Shown here piece after piece: positions 1-6,332 of a stretch of 8,554 bases of DNA (positions are counted from its first letter, which is position 1; each line of letters opens with the position of its first letter). The position numbers and the translations under genes were made by a program. Source of the stretch: Laceyella putida (lineage in GTDB: Bacteria > Bacillota > Bacilli > Thermoactinomycetales > Thermoactinomycetaceae). Location of the stretch: positions 1-8,554 of the forward strand of contig NZ_JBHTBW010000063.1 of the NCBI RefSeq assembly GCF_042665195.1, read 5' to 3'. The notes beneath the pieces are model-generated. The model did not search any database and was not told the DNA's origin. It saw only the letters and a list, made by a program, of their open reading frames with translations.

Positions 1-135
1 GGAGCTACAGGGGCAACAGGAGCTACAGGCGCTACGGGACCACTGGGACCTGCTGGACCAACAGGCGCTACAGGAGCTACAGGGGCGACAGGAGCTACAG
101 GGGCAACAGGAGCTACAGGCGCTACGGGGGCTACT
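1..135 (+). repeat. Gly-X-Thr collagen-coding tandem repeat
   Basis: A 9-bp unit coding Gly-Ala-Thr is repeated with synonymous variation (GGA/GGC/GGG, GCT/GCA/GCG, ACA/ACG/ACT). Bases 1-38 and 91-128 are identical, which shows recent duplication inside the array. Such arrays commonly change length between strains. The array probably continues upstream of the window. Confidence 0.9.
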
Positions 136-552
136 GGAGCTGGATTAGCCGAATACGCGTATATTTACAACCTAACTCCTCAAACGGTAGCTATAGAGGC
201 TCCTGTCATTTTTGATACAAATGGAATAATTACAACTGGAATTACGCATATCCCCGGAACCGCTCCAATTTTAGTTACCACTCCGGGAGAATATGAGGTT
301 ACTTTCTCCGTGTCGGGTACAGAACCCAACCAATTCGCACTATTTTTAAATGGCTTGCCGGTTGCGGGAACAGTCTACGGTTCAGGTGCCGGCACTCAGC
401 AAAACAACGGTCAGGCTATAATCGCCATAGCAGCCGGCGATGTTCTTACCCTTCATAATCATTCTTCTGCTGCAGCAGTTGGCCTTGCGTCTTTGGTAGG
501 AGGCACACAAGCAAACGTAAACGCTTCTATTGTTCTTAAAAAATTAAATTAG
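1..552 (+). CDS. BclA-like collagen-repeat exosporium protein, 3' part
   Basis: The reading frame is open from the first base and ends at TAG 550-552, so the N-terminus lies outside the window. It begins with 15 Gly-X-Y triplets (bases 1-135), nearly all Gly-Ala-Thr with one GPL-GPA-GPT block, followed by a non-repetitive C-terminal domain of about 137 residues that starts near AEYAYIYNL and ends in VLKKLN. Collagen-like (GXT)n stalks with a C-terminal beta-sandwich trimerisation head are the architecture of BclA and related exosporium or spore-surface glycoproteins of Bacillales. The C-terminal sequence, with a GEYEVTFSVSG strand, an FLNGLPV strand and an alternating hydrophobic/Ser/Ala end, fits the BclA C-terminal (TNF/C1q-like) fold. 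Threonines in such stalks are O-glycosylated in BclA, which suits the glycosyltransferase genes downstream. Family assignment is firm. Spore-surface location is inferred. Confidence 0.88.
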   Translation, partial: GATGATGATGATGPLGPAGPTGATGATGATGATGATGATGATGATGAGLAEYAYIYNLTPQTVAIEAPVIFDTNGIITTGITHIPGTAPILVTTPGEYEVTFSVSGTEPNQFALFLNGLPVAGTVYGSGAGTQQNNGQAIIAIAAGDVLTLHNHSSAAAVGLASLVGGTQANVNASIVLKKLN

Positions 553-598
553 CTTCGAATGAATATGGAACCCTCACAAAATCAAAGTGAAATTGTTT

Positions 599-657
599 CG
601 ATCAATCACCCCTCAATTTCATGTATACCTTGGAATTGAGGTGGTGATCGATTTTTT
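599..657 (+). terminator. Rho-independent terminator after the BclA-like gene
   Basis: An imperfect stem pairs about 599-618 (GATCAATCACC..CCTCAATT) with about 633-651 (AATTGAGGTGGTGATCG). It is followed by a run of six T at 652-657. It lies 47 bp after the stop codon and before the next gene, so the glycosyltransferase probably has its own promoter or depends on read-through. Confidence 0.75.
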
Positions 658-680
658 CACATAGAAAGAAAATCGATGGT

Positions 681-687
681 AAAGGAG
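681..687 (+). promoter_or_regulatory. Shine-Dalgarno site that decides the start of the family 2 glycosyltransferase
   Basis: AAAGGAG at 681-687 is followed by a 9-nt spacer and TTG at 697. The upstream in-frame ATG at 676 has only a weak GAAAG in front of it, and this SD would lie inside its coding region. The SD therefore favours initiation at TTG 697. Confidence 0.65.
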
Positions 688-696
688 CGTTCCAAA

Positions 697-1770
697 TTGA
701 TTACCGTTAGCCTTTGCATGATTGTAAAAAATGAAGAGGAGACCATTGCAAGATGTTTAGAATCGGTGAAAAATCTCGTCGATGAAATTATCATCGTTGA
801 CACGGGTTCTACCGATAAAACCAAAGAAATTGTTTCTCAATTTACCGACCGTATAATCGACTTCACCTGGATTGACGACTTTTCTGCTGCACGGAATTTC
901 TCTTTCCAGCATGCAACCATGGACTATATTTTTTGGTTAGACGCTGATGATGTGCTATTGGAAGATGATCGCAAAAAGTTTTCTACCTTAAAGGATACGC
1001 TTGATCCTAACGTTGACTCTGTTACTATGATATATAGTCTTGCTACTGATGAAAATGGAATGGTAACAACCAGCCTTCGCCGCAATCGACTTGTAAAAAG
1101 GAAAAATAACTTTAGGTGGCATGGGGCTGTTCACGAGTATCTGGAAGTTTTGGGGAATATACTTAACAGCGACATCACTGTAACCCATAAACCCTTACAT
1201 CAACATCACGACTCTGAAAGAAATCTTCGGATCTATGAGAAGCGGTTGGCTCGAGGAGAAGAATTTTTGCCAAGAGATTTATTTTATTATGCTAATGAGT
1301 TACTAGATCATCAATATTATGAACGAGCTATCGAATACTATGAAAAATTTTTAGAAACGAAGAAGGGTTGGGTTGAATACAATATTTCCGCTTGCGGAAA
1401 ACTGGCCGATTGTTTTGACCATCTTGGTGATCAAGAAAGTGCACTCCAATATATTTATAAATCTTTTGAATATGACACTCCACGTGCGGAGTTTTGCTGC
1501 AGACTCGGGTATCACTTTTTAAATAAAAAACAGTATCGAATGGCAGCTTTCTGGTATAAATTAGCTACACAACTAGAAAAACCTGTGGAAAGTTGGGGAT
1601 TGCTCAATCATGCATGCTGGACATGGCTTCCTCATTTACAGTTGTGCGTTTGTTATTCACAATTAGGCAACCATGTTTTAGCCTATGCCCATAACGAGAT
1701 TGCCCGGAAACATTTACCTGATTGCCCTAGTATTTTGCACAACAAACGCTTTCTAGAATCTATTTTATAA
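697..1770 (+). CDS. Family 2 (GT-A) glycosyltransferase with C-terminal TPR-like repeats
   Basis: This is a cytoplasmic enzyme expected to transfer a sugar from a nucleotide donor, plausibly to the neighbouring collagen-like protein (inferred from context). From TTG 697 it is 357 residues. It opens with ITVSLCMIVKNEEETI, typical of SunS-like GT2 proteins. It then shows the IIIVDTGSTDKT nucleotide-binding strand (about residues 31-42), the metal-binding FWLDADD motif (79-85) and RWHGAVHEYLE (140-150). The second half, about residues 190-345, is helical with TPR-like pairs such as ANELLDHQYYERAIEYYEKFL. Start choice: TTG 697 has AAAGGAG 9 nt upstream and matches the usual family N-terminus, while the in-frame ATG at 676 would add MVKERSK. 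No frameshift is seen. Acceptor and sugar are unknown. Confidence 0.88.
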   Translation: MITVSLCMIVKNEEETIARCLESVKNLVDEIIIVDTGSTDKTKEIVSQFTDRIIDFTWIDDFSAARNFSFQHATMDYIFWLDADDVLLEDDRKKFSTLKDTLDPNVDSVTMIYSLATDENGMVTTSLRRNRLVKRKNNFRWHGAVHEYLEVLGNILNSDITVTHKPLHQHHDSERNLRIYEKRLARGEEFLPRDLFYYANELLDHQYYERAIEYYEKFLETKKGWVEYNISACGKLADCFDHLGDQESALQYIYKSFEYDTPRAEFCCRLGYHFLNKKQYRMAAFWYKLATQLEKPVESWGLLNHACWTWLPHLQLCVCYSQLGNHVLAYAHNEIARKHLPDCPSILHNKRFLESIL

Positions 1771-1838
1771 AAACAACGAGTTAGCAAAACAGGCTGATAT
1801 TTGGTTAGGTATGGCAGCTCAAATATGAAGATATGTAG

Positions 1839-2327
1839 GGACTTAAAAAAATCGTCTTAGAATATACCAACTATTTGGTTAAACGCGGTCATAAAGTGAA
1901 TATCGTTTGTTACGACCCTGAGCCTACTTGGATCAAGGTTAAAGCCAATTACATTCAAGTACCATTCGGGCATGGCTTGGCAGAGTCCATTCCAGAAACG
2001 GATGTTATCGTCACAACAGTCTGGGACCAAATGATAGATTGTTACTTAATACAAAAAGCTCCCGTTATCCATTTTGAACACGGAGATATTTACATTTTTG
2101 AATTTGAAAATTATAACAACGATACACAAGAGCTTTGGAAACAGCGCTGGTCTGTGCCGATACCAATTTTAGCAGTCTCCTCAGGACTTGCCGCACAGAT
2201 AGAAAAAACTTTAAACGAAAACACCTCCGATAAGAATATATGTTTTATGAATATTTGTTCTGATTATACCGCAACAGCATATCGCTGTAAATTATTAACT
2301 AAATTGTATGGTCATAGTAGCAAATAA
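1839..2327 (+). pseudogene. Glycosyltransferase family 4-like remnant, 5' truncated and internally deleted
   Basis: An open frame runs from just after the TAG at 1836-1838 to TAA 2325-2327. The first residues, GLKKIVLEYTNYLVKRGHKVNIV, form the first Rossmann strand and helix of a GT4/GT-B glycosyltransferase, but they begin in the middle of it. No start with an SD precedes them; the best in-frame start is TTG 1875, also without an SD. An out-of-frame ATGAAGATA at 1825 could be the original start. FGHGLAESIPETDVIVTT and APVIHFEHGDIYIFEFE are typical of the family. After LAVSSGLAAQIEK the text jumps to a short tail ending ATAYRCKLLTKLYG, which resembles a GT C-terminus, so the donor-binding half is missing. 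About 150-160 residues remain, against roughly 350 or more in intact homologues. Probably non-functional. Confidence 0.72.
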
Positions 2328-2344
2328 GGTCATTTAGAGGTCAG

Positions 2345-2383
2345 TAAAAACAAAAAAATACACCACTCTAGATAAGTGATGTA
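2345..2383 (-). terminator. Rho-independent terminator of the yyaL-type gene
   Basis: Read on the minus strand, the stem TACATCACT (2383-2375) pairs with AGTGGTGTA (2367-2359) at 8 of 9 positions around a 7-nt loop. An almost pure T tract follows (complement of 2346-2358). It lies about 100 bp after the stop codon at 2482. The interval 2328-2481 holds no gene. A second small hairpin there (TAATCT..AGATTA, near 2429-2447) is weaker. Confidence 0.78.
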
Positions 2384-2481
2384 CCAATAAAATATATAAT
2401 GTGTAACATTATAATCAAGTTCTTTAATCTGTAATGGAGATTACTTATTTTAATTTTACAGAGTAGTGGGTTCCTTTCCGC

Positions 2482-4560
2482 CTAAGAGGAGGCCAACTTC
2501 TCCGTCAGCTCCTTCACATCCTGAATCGGGCGCTGGCAGGCGAAGTTCTCGCAGATGAAGACCAACGGTCCGTCGGCATCGGCCGGCTTCTCCAAAACCG
2601 ACGGCGTCATGAACTTCATCGTCGTCGGCATTTCCCCACGCGGCGACAGCGCAATCACCGCTTCAGGCAGATACGCCCGCTGCACGACGCGGATCATTTC
2701 CTTGGTCGCCCCATCGTTGGGATGGCCCGAGATCACGATCTCTTTCCCCGGCCCATGGGCGAATTGGAGCGCCACCAAGAAGAACGAGTGGGAAATCGGC
2801 GACGAATCGACCGCCTTGGCAAACGCCTTCATCTGCCGTTCCGCCGCCCGGGTCAGTTCCTCATCCATCGTGAGGCGGGCCAGGCGCAACAAGTTGTACG
2901 TCGCCACCGAATTGCCCGACGGGGTCGCCCCATCGTAAATCTCCTTCGGACGCACCAACAGCGATTCCGCATCCCGCCCGTAAAAATAGAAGCCGCCCGC
3001 ATCCGGGTCCCCAAACAACGCGATCATCCGCCGCGTGAGCGTGAGCGCCAGCTCCAGATAACCCGCTTGGAATGTCGCTTCATACAGCTCCATCAATCCC
3101 CAAACCAAAAAGGCATAATCATCCAGATACCCCAAATGAGCCGCTTCGCCGTCACGGTAACGGGCCAGCAAGCGCCCATCCTCCCGCATCAACTTGTCCT
3201 TGATGAAGAGCACCGCCTCGCCGGCCGCTTCCGCGTACATCATCTCGTCCAAGACCCGCGCCCCACGCGCCAAAGCGGCAATCATCAGGCCGTTCCAAGA
3301 AGTGAGGATCTTATCATCCTTATGCGGATGCTCCCGCTCTTCCCGGGCCTCAAAGAGCTGTTCCCGCATCCGATTCAACTTCGCCGCCAACTCATCCGGG
3401 GTCACACCCTGATCCTTGGCCGCCTCCTCCAAGTTGAAGCCGATCTGGTGCAACACCGTGGTGCCATGCTCGAAGTTGCCCTCTTCCATCACCCCAAAGC
3501 AAGCGGAGAACAAGGCCGCATCCTCTTCACCCAACACCGCGGCGATCTCATCCGGCGTCCAGACATAGAATTTGCCTTCCTCCCCTTCCGAATCGGCGTC
3601 TTCCGCCGAATAAAACCCGCCATCTGGTGAGGTCATGTCCCTGAGGACATACTGGAAAATCTCCCTGGCCACCTGGGCATACTTCTCATCCTGTGTCGCT
3701 TGGTACGCCTCCAGATAAGCGATGGCCAGCAAGGCGTTGTCATAAAGCATCTTTTCAAAGTGGGGCACCAGCCACTCCCGATCCACAGAATAACGGGAAA
3801 AGCCATAACCGAGATGGTCATAGATGCCCCCTTGCCGCATGCAATCCAGCGTATGCGTCACCATATGGAGCGCTTCCTCTTCGCCCGTCGACTTCCAATA
3901 ACGGAGCAAGAACAACAAATCATGCGGGCGCGGAAACTTCGGCGCCTCGCCAAACCCGCCGTACACGTCATCAAACTGGCTCGCGAACTGCTCAAACGCA
4001 TGGTCGAAGACCCCTTCCGACCAGTCGCCCTCCTCCGCCGGATTCAGGTACTGCCGGACCGCTTCCACCACCCGGTCGCCCATCTCCGTCGCCCGCGCGC
4101 GCTCCTCTTTCCACAGCGCCGCCACCTTCTTCAGCAGCGACTTCAAGCCAATCCGCCCATACTTCTCTTCCTTCGGGAAATACGTCCCCGCAAAAAACGG
4201 CTTCTGCTCCGGCGTCATGATAATCGTCAACGGCCACCCGCCATGCCCCGCCATCGCCTGGCACACCGTCATGTAGATATGGTCCACATCCGGCCGCTCT
4301 TCCCGGTCCACCTTGATCGAGACATAATGTTCATTCAGGATGGCGGCGACCTCCTCGTCTTCAAACGATTCCCGTTCCATCACATGGCACCAATGGCAAG
4401 TGGAATAGCCGATGGATAAAAAAATCGGTTTGTCCTCCGCCTTCGCCTTTTGAAACGCCTCATCCCCCCAGGGATACCAATCCACCGGGTTATAGGCGTG
4501 CTGCAACAAATACGGCGACTTCTCCCGTGCCAAACGGTTGGGCTGTCTGTTTTGGTTCAT
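2482..4560 (-). CDS. yyaL: YyaL-type protein: thioredoxin-like domain plus (alpha/alpha)6 barrel (DUF255 family)
   Basis: A 692-residue protein, full length for the bacterial YyaL / eukaryotic SPATA20 (SSP411) family. The N-terminal thioredoxin-fold domain (about residues 5-165) shows the signature opening SPYLLQHAYNPVDWYPW, the redox-type motif CHWC at 55-58 in STCHWCHVMERESF, and KVDREERPDVD at 83-93. The rest resembles the N-acylglucosamine-2-epimerase/glycosidase-like helical barrel, with KILTSWNGLMIAALARGA, EIYDGATPSGNSVA and the C-terminal CENFACQRPIQD. There is no signal peptide, so it is cytoplasmic. Its exact reaction is not established; thiol redox and sugar-related roles are family-based suggestions. 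The ATG at 4560 is chosen because GGAGGG (4571-4566) lies 5 nt upstream. A longer in-frame start at 4605 would read through the leader hairpin. GC content and third-position G/C are far above the flanking genes. Confidence 0.93.
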   Translation of the reverse strand: MNQNRQPNRLAREKSPYLLQHAYNPVDWYPWGDEAFQKAKAEDKPIFLSIGYSTCHWCHVMERESFEDEEVAAILNEHYVSIKVDREERPDVDHIYMTVCQAMAGHGGWPLTIIMTPEQKPFFAGTYFPKEEKYGRIGLKSLLKKVAALWKEERARATEMGDRVVEAVRQYLNPAEEGDWSEGVFDHAFEQFASQFDDVYGGFGEAPKFPRPHDLLFLLRYWKSTGEEEALHMVTHTLDCMRQGGIYDHLGYGFSRYSVDREWLVPHFEKMLYDNALLAIAYLEAYQATQDEKYAQVAREIFQYVLRDMTSPDGGFYSAEDADSEGEEGKFYVWTPDEIAAVLGEEDAALFSACFGVMEEGNFEHGTTVLHQIGFNLEEAAKDQGVTPDELAAKLNRMREQLFEAREEREHPHKDDKILTSWNGLMIAALARGARVLDEMMYAEAAGEAVLFIKDKLMREDGRLLARYRDGEAAHLGYLDDYAFLVWGLMELYEATFQAGYLELALTLTRRMIALFGDPDAGGFYFYGRDAESLLVRPKEIYDGATPSGNSVATYNLLRLARLTMDEELTRAAERQMKAFAKAVDSSPISHSFFLVALQFAHGPGKEIVISGHPNDGATKEMIRVVQRAYLPEAVIALSPRGEMPTTMKFMTPSVLEKPADADGPLVFICENFACQRPIQDVKELTEKLASS

Positions 4561-4565
4561 ATGTA

Positions 4566-4603
4566 CCCTCCAAAAAAGAACGACGCGATTGCTAACGTCG
4601 TTC
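4566..4603 (-). promoter_or_regulatory. Terminator-shaped leader hairpin abutting the yyaL SD (candidate attenuator)
   Basis: On the minus strand GAACGACG (4603-4596) pairs perfectly with CGTCGTTC (4585-4578) around a 10-nt loop. Six T (4577-4572) follow, and then directly GGAGGG (4571-4566) and ATG at 4560. The shape is that of an intrinsic terminator, but it lies inside the gene's own leader: nothing between the U tract and the SD could hold a promoter. It could act as a transcription attenuator or as a 5'-end RNA stabiliser. No competing antiterminator partner was identified. Confidence 0.7.
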
Positions 4604-4615
4604 AATAATCATCTA

Positions 4616-4621
4616 AGTATA
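4616..4621 (-). promoter_or_regulatory. Possible -10 box for the yyaL-type gene
   Basis: TATACT on the minus strand lies about 13 nt upstream of the leader hairpin, which would place the transcript start near 4609. No good -35 hexamer is seen at 16-18 bp spacing (the sequence there is near GCTGGA), so the assignment is tentative. Confidence 0.35.
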
Positions 4622-4959
4622 GTATTCCCCGATGTGGTTCCAGCTTATCTGTTTGGGGTGGGATTGTAAAGGAAGGACTCTAACTTTTGCATTTGTCCAA
4701 CATCGCTTGGTAGATGTTTCATAACTAGCAATATCCAGCATCGACCTAGATGTTATGAAATAAAAAATGCGGAGTAGATCATTAAAAAGAATTAATCACC
4801 AGTAAGATTTTTTGTTCAATTCCAGAAGCCTTACTGATTTATTCAAATAGTTTCTGTATTTCATTATTATTGGCGTCAAATACAGAGTTTATTTTTAATT
4901 ACATGGAATTTGTGAAGCAACTAGACTTACAAGATCCCATGGGGACGTCAATCATTTTG
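4622..4959. other. Gene-free AT-rich interval with inverted repeats
   Basis: No supported gene. It contains a 9-bp perfect inverted repeat TTTCATAAC / GTTATGAAA (4717-4725 and 4752-4760), with TAGATGTT also directly repeated at 4711 and 4747. A 7-bp pair CAGTAAG / CTTACTG lies at 4800-4806 and 4830-4836. Short minus-strand frames near 4640-4740 (for example one containing MKHLPSDVGQMQKLESF) lack an SD and could be debris of an older gene. I could not identify them. Confidence 0.5.
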
Positions 4960-5498
4960 CTAGTCTTCGTTACTCCAAACTTCCTTAAAAATTAGTCCAG
5001 TCAACCTATGCTCATGATACTTTTTTACAAATGAATCTGTAACATAAATAGAACCAGGATCTTGTGGAATTTTAAAAATGACTTGGTCACCTACTTTTTC
5101 TGGAACAAATTTATGCTTAATAATTCTCATGATGCGTCCACTGCTAGGAAATCGTTTTACTTCAGCAGTATCTTCATCGAAAGCATATATGATATTCATT
5201 ACGTTAAAAGCAAAATTAGCATTGTTATCGACATTCACAGTAAGAAATTCGCCATAAGGTACTAACTGTTCTTCGAATATCTGTCTGGCTTCCGAACTGA
5301 ATACTAGGATATTGGATAAAAAGATTAAAAAATCTCCTCTGTCGGCAAATCTTTATACTCATTAGGAACCGTCATTAAAACTGGCTCCCAATCAACAGCA
5401 ACAGATTTGCCAAACTGCTCAAAGCGTTCAAAAGAAGCTTCTCATTTCGGCATAATTACCTTTTACTAATTATCAAAGTGAATGATATATATTTTCAT
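4960..5498 (-). pseudogene. Imm11/DUF1629-like immunity protein, degraded
   Basis: A coherent protein can be read on the minus strand from ATG 5498 (SD AAAGGAG at about 5512-5506) to TAG 4960-4962, but it is broken. The first frame reads MKIYIIHFDN, then TAG TAA, then KVIMPK, then TGA (5444-5442). It continues EASFERFEQFGKSVAVDWEP to LPTEEIF and stops at TAA 5327-5325. The protein resumes one frame over as LIFLSNILVFSSEARQIFEEQ, with GEFLTVN, IIYAFD and a final SIYVTDSFVKKY..LTGLIF. This order (a vfSe helix, a GE-L-P-like strand, then an 'iyvtd..f..G..F' end) matches my recollection of Imm11 immunity proteins of polymorphic toxin systems. One extra T in the T6 run (5332-5327) would give 180 codons, normal for such a protein. 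No cognate toxin gene is visible. Confidence 0.7.
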
Positions 5499-5528
5499 CA
5501 ACCTTCTCCTTTCAATGCGGAAATATAC

Positions 5529-5569
5529 TTTGACCACTTCCCCTGTCTTCAGGTACGGGGTTGGTCAAA
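5529..5569. other. Strong hairpin between the Cys-rich gene and the Imm11-like remnant
   Basis: TTTGACCA (5529-5536) pairs perfectly with TGGTCAAA (5562-5569). An inner CCCC/GGGG pairing (about 5540-5543 and 5557-5560) is separated from it by a small asymmetric bulge, and the loop is about 13 nt. No T run follows on either strand, so it is not a classical terminator. It could be an operator, an mRNA-processing element or a weak terminator of the Cys-rich gene. Confidence 0.55.
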
Positions 5570-5608
5570 TAGAAACGATCAAGTAATACAAGGTTTACAG
5601 ATGACCAG

Positions 5609-5836
5609 TCACCACCTGCAGCATGGGCACCATATACAATTACTCCTACATTCTTCTGAGTGAAACATCCCCGTATTTATGCAATCTTGATAACATTCTT
5701 CAAAGGGACAGTTAGGGTACTCCCCGCTTAAATAGGGATAGGTTACTGTTGGAATGGTGTAGGGATAGACATAGGACTGGGCAGCTATGGATCCAGGATA
5801 GGAATAGGGGATCTGTCTATATGTTTCTCGATTCAA
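5609..5836 (-). CDS. Small Tyr- and Cys-rich protein, possibly spore coat related
   Basis: A 75-residue protein started by TTG at 5836, with a perfect AAGGAGG (5851-5845) 8 nt upstream; this is the main evidence that it is real. The N-terminal half (residues 1-41) is Tyr/Pro-rich with nine of the ten tyrosines, for example VYPYTIPTVTYPYLSGEYP. The last 33 residues hold all eight cysteines (43, 48, 52, 63, 67, 70, 72, 73) and end CIWCPCCRW. C48-x3-C52-x10-C63-x3-C67 is the spacing of a two-disulfide helical hairpin. There is no signal peptide or membrane segment. Tyr/Cys-rich small proteins are common in cross-linked spore coats, but the assignment here is inference from composition. I do not recognise a named family. 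It lies upstream of the immunity-like remnant on the same strand, so an old operon is possible. Confidence 0.68.
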   Translation of the reverse strand: MNRETYRQIPYSYPGSIAAQSYVYPYTIPTVTYPYLSGEYPNCPFEECYQDCINTGMFHSEECRSNCIWCPCCRW

Positions 5837-5918
5837 TGTATGTTCCTCCTTATCTCAATGTTAGTTTTCCCGATATTATATTTGTCTGTGTACGTTCTAG
5901 ACGATTGTCCATGCATAA

Positions 5919-6328
5919 TTGGGTGATTGCCTAAAGCCAAAGAAGCGATCACATGATTGGCTCAAGGTGACCAACTATCATGATCATGATGTTCGGTGGA
6001 CTGTGATTCGGAAAAGGGCGTTCGGGTGGCTCATCGGACTGGAGGAAAAGGGGCGGGTGCGTCCGGCAGGCCTCATCGAGTTTGGCCACCATCTGATGTT
6101 AGGAAAGCGGAATGGTCCATAGTGAATAAGGTGAAGGTCGCTGAGGACGAGAAGTTTATTTATCTGGAGTCGGCTATTGCCATGAAGGTGAAGTCAAGAG
6201 GGCTGACCAAGCGAGGAATGATACGGATACCCGTGTTTCAGGAGCCTGTATTTCAGATCAAGGTAATTTTGATGTTCCATTTAATGAACAAAGACTTGAG
6301 ATCCTGTGACCTCAAGTCTTTGTTTTAG
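5919..6328 (+). pseudogene. ATP-dependent DNA ligase, frameshifted C-terminal remnant
   Basis: Two adjacent frames together spell the end of a LigD/YoqV-type ATP-dependent DNA ligase. The first frame begins CLKPKKRSHDWLKVTNY, the conserved 'LKpk..y..GKRs..WLKv' motif V region with its middle deleted. It continues RKRAFGWLIGLEEKGRVRPA and GLIEFG, part of the OB-fold. Near 6085 the reading shifts to a second frame, PPSDVRKAEWSIV, then KVKVAEDEKFIYLE and KVKSRGLTKRGMIRIPVFQE, matching the usual 'LeP...v..r.wt..G.lR.PvF' ligase end. The adenylation domain with the catalytic lysine is absent and no start codon with an SD is present. The residual frame runs past the normal end into the terminator hairpin and stops at 6326-6328. 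Non-functional. Codon use is GC-rich, like the yyaL-type gene. Confidence 0.75.
6287..6328. terminator. Bidirectional terminator, 14-bp perfect stem
   Basis: AACAAAGACTTGAG (6287-6300) pairs perfectly with CTCAAGTCTTTGTT (6311-6324) around a 10-nt loop. T-rich sequence follows on the plus strand (TTTGTTTT), and TTTGTTCATT follows on the minus strand. It closes the ligase remnant on the plus side and the secreted-protein gene (stop at 6333) on the minus side. Confidence 0.88.
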
Positions 6329-6332
6329 AGCT

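Noticed and set aside
1..135. A CRISPR-like or other non-coding tandem array
   Set aside because: The 9-bp periodicity stays in frame and codes Gly-X-Thr with synonymous variation, so it is a collagen-like coding repeat.
2555..4419. Long plus-strand open frames (2722-3630, 3700-4419 and others) opposite the yyaL-type gene
   Set aside because: They are antisense shadows of a GC-rich gene: Arg/His/Pro-rich translations without family motifs, overlapping a gene with a clear family signature.
4630..4660. TGGAACCACA on the minus strand, resembling a T-box antiterminator motif upstream of the yyaL leader terminator
   Set aside because: It matches 8 of 10 positions, but there is no long stem I, specifier loop or AGTA box, a -10-like box lies between it and the terminator, and yyaL is not a usual T-box target.
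5442..5498. Stop-codon recoding or programmed frameshifting in the Imm11-like gene
   Set aside because: TAG, TAA and TGA all occur within 20 codons, with no selenocysteine or pyrrolysine signals visible. Ordinary decay explains it more simply.
5478..5663. Plus-strand 61-codon frame MNDIYFHQPSPFN...
   Set aside because: It is antisense to the start of the Imm11-like remnant and to the Cys-rich gene, has no SD and shows no recognisable features.
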